Positions 61,293-64,000 of a stretch of 64,000 nucleotides of DNA are shown here, piece after piece. How positions within the stretch are numbered: position 1 is the first letter of the stretch; every line of letters begins with the position of its first letter. This DNA comes from Isochrysis galbana. Lineage: Eukaryota; Haptophyta; Isochrysidales; Isochrysidaceae. The notes beneath the pieces are model-generated. The model saw only the letters and a list, made by a program, of their open reading frames with translations. It was not told the origin of the DNA and did no database searches. The stretch lies in contig CM030940.1 in assembly GCA_018136815.1 (NCBI GenBank), forward strand, positions 3,722,833-3,786,832, read 5' to 3'. A program made the translations under genes and the position numbers.

Positions 61293-63848
61293 ATGACTTC
61301 TGCCCCTCTCTCTCTCTCTCTCGACGTCTGCCGCGTGGGGAAGCTGGGGTGGCTGCCCGCGCTGCCGCTTGTGCTCGAGCTGGACCGCGAGTCCAACGTC
61401 AACCAGCTCCGCCGCGTCGCTGAGGCCGCCCTCCGCCGCGCCGGAGCTGCGGGCGCAAGAGTTTCTCTCCTCTTCAACCCGTCGAGAGATGGGGCTCTCC
61501 CTCCTTCTCTTTCTCTATCCTGCGCGTTCGGGGAGGGCGAGCGGAACGTGCTCGTGGTAGCTGATCTACCAGCGACCGCCTACACTCCTCCGCACGCCCA
61601 CACGCACGACCCGTTGCCGGCTGCGCCCGGGAGAAGGGCAGATGGCAAGATCCCCATCACAGTGCTGACTGGCTTCCTCGGCTCCGGCAAGACGACCCTG
61701 CTCAACCACCTGCTTCACACGCAGCGCGAGCAGAAAATCGCCGTCATCGAAAACGAGTTCGGTGAGGTTCCCATCGACAACGAGCTTCTCTCCGCATCCA
61801 AGCTCGCTGCGGCCGAGAAGGTCATCGTCATGGACAACGGATGCATGTGCTGCTCGGTTCGTGGCGACATCCTCGGCGCCTTCGCCTCCATCTTCGAGGC
61901 GGTGGACGAGGGGAAGGCGCTGGATGCGGTGCTCATCGAGACGACGGGCATGGCGGACCCCGTGCCCATCGTGCGTACGCTGCTTCAGACGCCCGCCATC
62001 TCGTCCCGCTTCGCGCTGACGGGCGTAGTGACACTGTGTGATGCCAAGAACATTCTCCGCCGGCTGCGCGAGATGGAAGAAGAGGCAGAGGCGGGCGCGC
62101 CACCGGACGAGGCGTTCCAGCAGCTCATGTTTGCTGACTCGATTGTGCTTAATAAGCTCGATCTGGTCAACACCGCACAGGCGCTCGAGGTGTGGCAGCG
62201 GCTTCGATCGATAAACACGCGCGCCGCCGTGCTACCCTGCGTCCGCGGCGTTGTCGACACGTCATCGCTCGTCGACGCCTCCGGTTTCGATCTCTCGAAA
62301 ATGGCACAGGACGAGGCAGTTGGCGGCGGGCAAGGTCATGAGCACGGGCACGATGCCGCCTCGTGCACCGACCCGACGCACGACCACGGCCACCATGAGC
62401 ACGGCCACAACGAGCATGGCCACCACGAACATGGCCACGATGCTGAGACATGCGACGACCCGACGCACGACCACGGGCACGCAGGCGACGGCGCGCATGC
62501 ACACGGGCACGGGCACGATGCCAAGCCGGTGCTGATGCACAACAAGCACGTCGGCTCCTTCTCCCTCGTAAGGCCAGGTCGCGTGGTCGAGCCGCTGCTC
62601 TTTGCGCGCTGGATGCGGCGAGTAGCCTCCGCCAAGCCGGAGGAGGTGGGCACCCTCTACCGGTCGAAGGCCGTGCTCGCAGTGGCCGGCTCGAGCCGCA
62701 AGCTCGTTTTCCACGCGGTGCAGGACGTGATGGAGAAAGCTTACGTCGGCAGCTGGGACGACGCGAGCGAAGAACGCGGCTGCAAGATCGTCTTCATTGG
62801 TAAGAAGCTCGATCGCCCCTTTTTTGAGGAATCCTTCGACGCCTGCCTTGTGCCAATGCGTGCGCCGCTGCGCACGCTCTCGCGCCTTGGGTCTTCCAAA
62901 GGTATCTCGTTGGGAGCTTCCTCCGTTGATCGCAAGGGTGGCTTAATTGACTGCGAAGCGTCGGGCTCCTCGTCGCCCGTAGCGCACCGCATGTCGGGGC
63001 TCAACCTACAGGCGGCGTGGGGCCTCGGCGGCGGCTCCGTGCTCCTCTCGCTCGCTGGTACTGCCCCTGAGCTGCTCTACGCGCTCGCGGTCCTCCTCCC
63101 TTCCGTGGATGTTGCGCGGCTCGCCTGCACCTGCACGCTCATGGCGGACGCTCTTCTCAGCGAGCTCGGCGCCGAGGGGATGGCGGCGGCGGCGGCAGCG
63201 GGCGCTGTCGGCCAGCTCGCCTTCCACCCGAAGGACGACCCGTCGCTCTCGGGGCTGCAGCTGCACGGCCTCCTTCCGCTCCGCGCCGTCGGCGCCTACG
63301 CGGCAGCCGTCCGCACCTCGGGAGTCGAAATCCTCCCCTATCCAGGCCTCGCCTTCCACTCGTACGCGGACCTCGAGGCGGCCGCAGTGACGCTCCTCGA
63401 GCTCGCAGAGGCCAGCGGCGGAGCGGAGGCCGGCAACGGGGCGACCGGCGGCGGCGGCACAGCCTTCATTGTGGAGTTCAATTGGCGAGCCGAAACTCTC
63501 GCTGAGTTTTTCCGTTCCGGCCCCGAGGCATCGACACGCTCGGCGCTAACCAAGATTGAGGTGTACAACGAGGATGAGGACGAGTGGGATACGCTCAAGT
63601 TCCGCTTGTGCCTCGAGCCCGCCCACCTATCGAGCGCCACGACAGAGCTCACGGGAGAGGCTGCAATCGCCGCTTATGCCGCGGAGAGCGCGCCCGCCGC
63701 CGAGGGCGTGGAGGCGCCCTCGGCGCCAGAGATCACGCAGCATCGGCTCGTCTTCCAGCTTGTCGGCGGGAAGTCGGCGTCCCAGATCTACATGCTATCC
63801 TTCCACACCATCGACCCGGCGTATCAGGTAGGAGATACTGCGCTCTAA
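61293..63848 (+). CDS. CobW/ZNG1-type metal-chaperone GTPase with long C-terminal extension
   Basis: A COG0523 G3E-family GTPase, which hands metal (zinc for ZNG1) to client proteins. The ATG at 61293 gives an 851-residue frame. An N-terminal beta-grasp-like segment (residues 1-95) precedes Walker A (TGFLGSGKTTLLNHLL, 125-140), the metal-binding CMCC (184-187), the IETTGMADP switch and NKLD (287-290). A His-rich stretch at about 345-415 (repeats of HEHGH and DPTHDHGH) precedes the CobW C-terminal domain (GSFSLVRPGRVVEPLLFARW). After about residue 520 comes unusual sequence: an F-box-like helix block (LLYALAVLLPSVDVARLACT) and an acidic Ala-rich tail. The last codons TATCAG are followed by GTAGGA, so splicing to an exon starting at 63979 is likely and the TAA at 63848 may be intronic. 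Confidence 0.9.
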   Translation: MTSAPLSLSLDVCRVGKLGWLPALPLVLELDRESNVNQLRRVAEAALRRAGAAGARVSLLFNPSRDGALPPSLSLSCAFGEGERNVLVVADLPATAYTPPHAHTHDPLPAAPGRRADGKIPITVLTGFLGSGKTTLLNHLLHTQREQKIAVIENEFGEVPIDNELLSASKLAAAEKVIVMDNGCMCCSVRGDILGAFASIFEAVDEGKALDAVLIETTGMADPVPIVRTLLQTPAISSRFALTGVVTLCDAKNILRRLREMEEEAEAGAPPDEAFQQLMFADSIVLNKLDLVNTAQALEVWQRLRSINTRAAVLPCVRGVVDTSSLVDASGFDLSKMAQDEAVGGGQGHEHGHDAASCTDPTHDHGHHEHGHNEHGHHEHGHDAETCDDPTHDHGHAGDGAHAHGHGHDAKPVLMHNKHVGSFSLVRPGRVVEPLLFARWMRRVASAKPEEVGTLYRSKAVLAVAGSSRKLVFHAVQDVMEKAYVGSWDDASEERGCKIVFIGKKLDRPFFEESFDACLVPMRAPLRTLSRLGSSKGISLGASSVDRKGGLIDCEASGSSSPVAHRMSGLNLQAAWGLGGGSVLLSLAGTAPELLYALAVLLPSVDVARLACTCTLMADALLSELGAEGMAAAAAAGAVGQLAFHPKDDPSLSGLQLHGLLPLRAVGAYAAAVRTSGVEILPYPGLAFHSYADLEAAAVTLLELAEASGGAEAGNGATGGGGTAFIVEFNWRAETLAEFFRSGPEASTRSALTKIEVYNEDEDEWDTLKFRLCLEPAHLSSATTELTGEAAIAAYAAESAPAAEGVEAPSAPEITQHRLVFQLVGGKSASQIYMLSFHTIDPAYQVGDTAL

Positions 63849-64000
63849 TAGGGGAGAAGGCATCGACTCGTTGCCTCGCCTATCGGGGACGGGGCCTTGC
63901 CGCCTTGCTACAGTGGGGTGTGGCAAGCGACGCCGCCTGAAAGAACGGCTATCTGAGACACGCTGCGGTCCCGCGTAGCCGTGGGTCAGCACCTCGCCGA

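Noticed and set aside
1-64000. tRNA, rRNA or snRNA genes
   Set aside because: I looked for cloverleaf-like boxes and conserved rRNA/snRNA cores by eye and saw none convincing; a tRNAscan or Infernal run would be decisive.

Overview
This is nuclear DNA from a GC-rich unicellular eukaryote, most likely a microalga and probably a haptophyte-like one. The evidence is: 24 reconstructed spliceosomal introns of roughly 60-140 bp, all GT...AG; eukaryote-only proteins (CDK, SEC24, F-box, MORN, UBA); a yeast-type class II aldolase; CT/GA-rich 5' leaders; and very heavy repeat content. Two 100-base N runs (19613-19712, 50107-50206) are scaffold gaps. The lineage is inferred from style and gene content only.

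From left to right the host genes are: a cyclin-dependent kinase cut by the window edge (1-439, -); a UBA/zinc-finger protein (4564-6888, +); an F-box/cytochrome b5 protein (10219-11244, -); a TMEM143/DUF3754-type membrane protein (15499-17557, +); a MORN-repeat protein next to the first gap (19728-20921, +); a multi-pass membrane protein with an EF-hand (25989-27719, +); a ten-exon AsnA-type aspartate-ammonia ligase (30227-32163, -); COPII SEC24 (36915-40731, -); a giant TULIP/PqiA-like membrane protein (43607-49593, -); a CxxC-motif membrane protein (52306-53199, +); a NUDT6-like Nudix hydrolase (54572-55596, -); an eight-exon class II fructose-bisphosphate aldolase (57333-59537, -); and a CobW/ZNG1-type zinc chaperone GTPase with a long C-terminal extension (61293-63848, +, probably continuing past the edge). 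They look like unrelated single-copy genes, not a cluster.

Between the genes, 2.6-4.5, 7.4-9, 9.1-14.6, 17.6-19.6, 21.2-25.1, 32.7-36.7, 42.8-43.2, 50.4-51.8, 53.5-54.1 and 56.6-56.9 kb are nested mobile elements. The most informative are two retroposon-like insertions with intact 17-18 bp target-site duplications. One (3351-4322) splits a decayed Harbinger-like transposase gene. The other (18482-19237) splits an unknown ORF whose frame resumes across the empty site. A 2.06 kb element with 25-bp inverted termini and a 7-bp duplication (33298-35354) sits in a second copy of the first retroposon, and the first copy serves as its empty-site control. At least ten places carry a shared leader (CAACTA, then TTTATA, then an ATG) heading different element bodies, and at least eight carry a shared terminal hairpin. 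Together these suggest a modular retroposon superfamily, the best candidate here for something undescribed.
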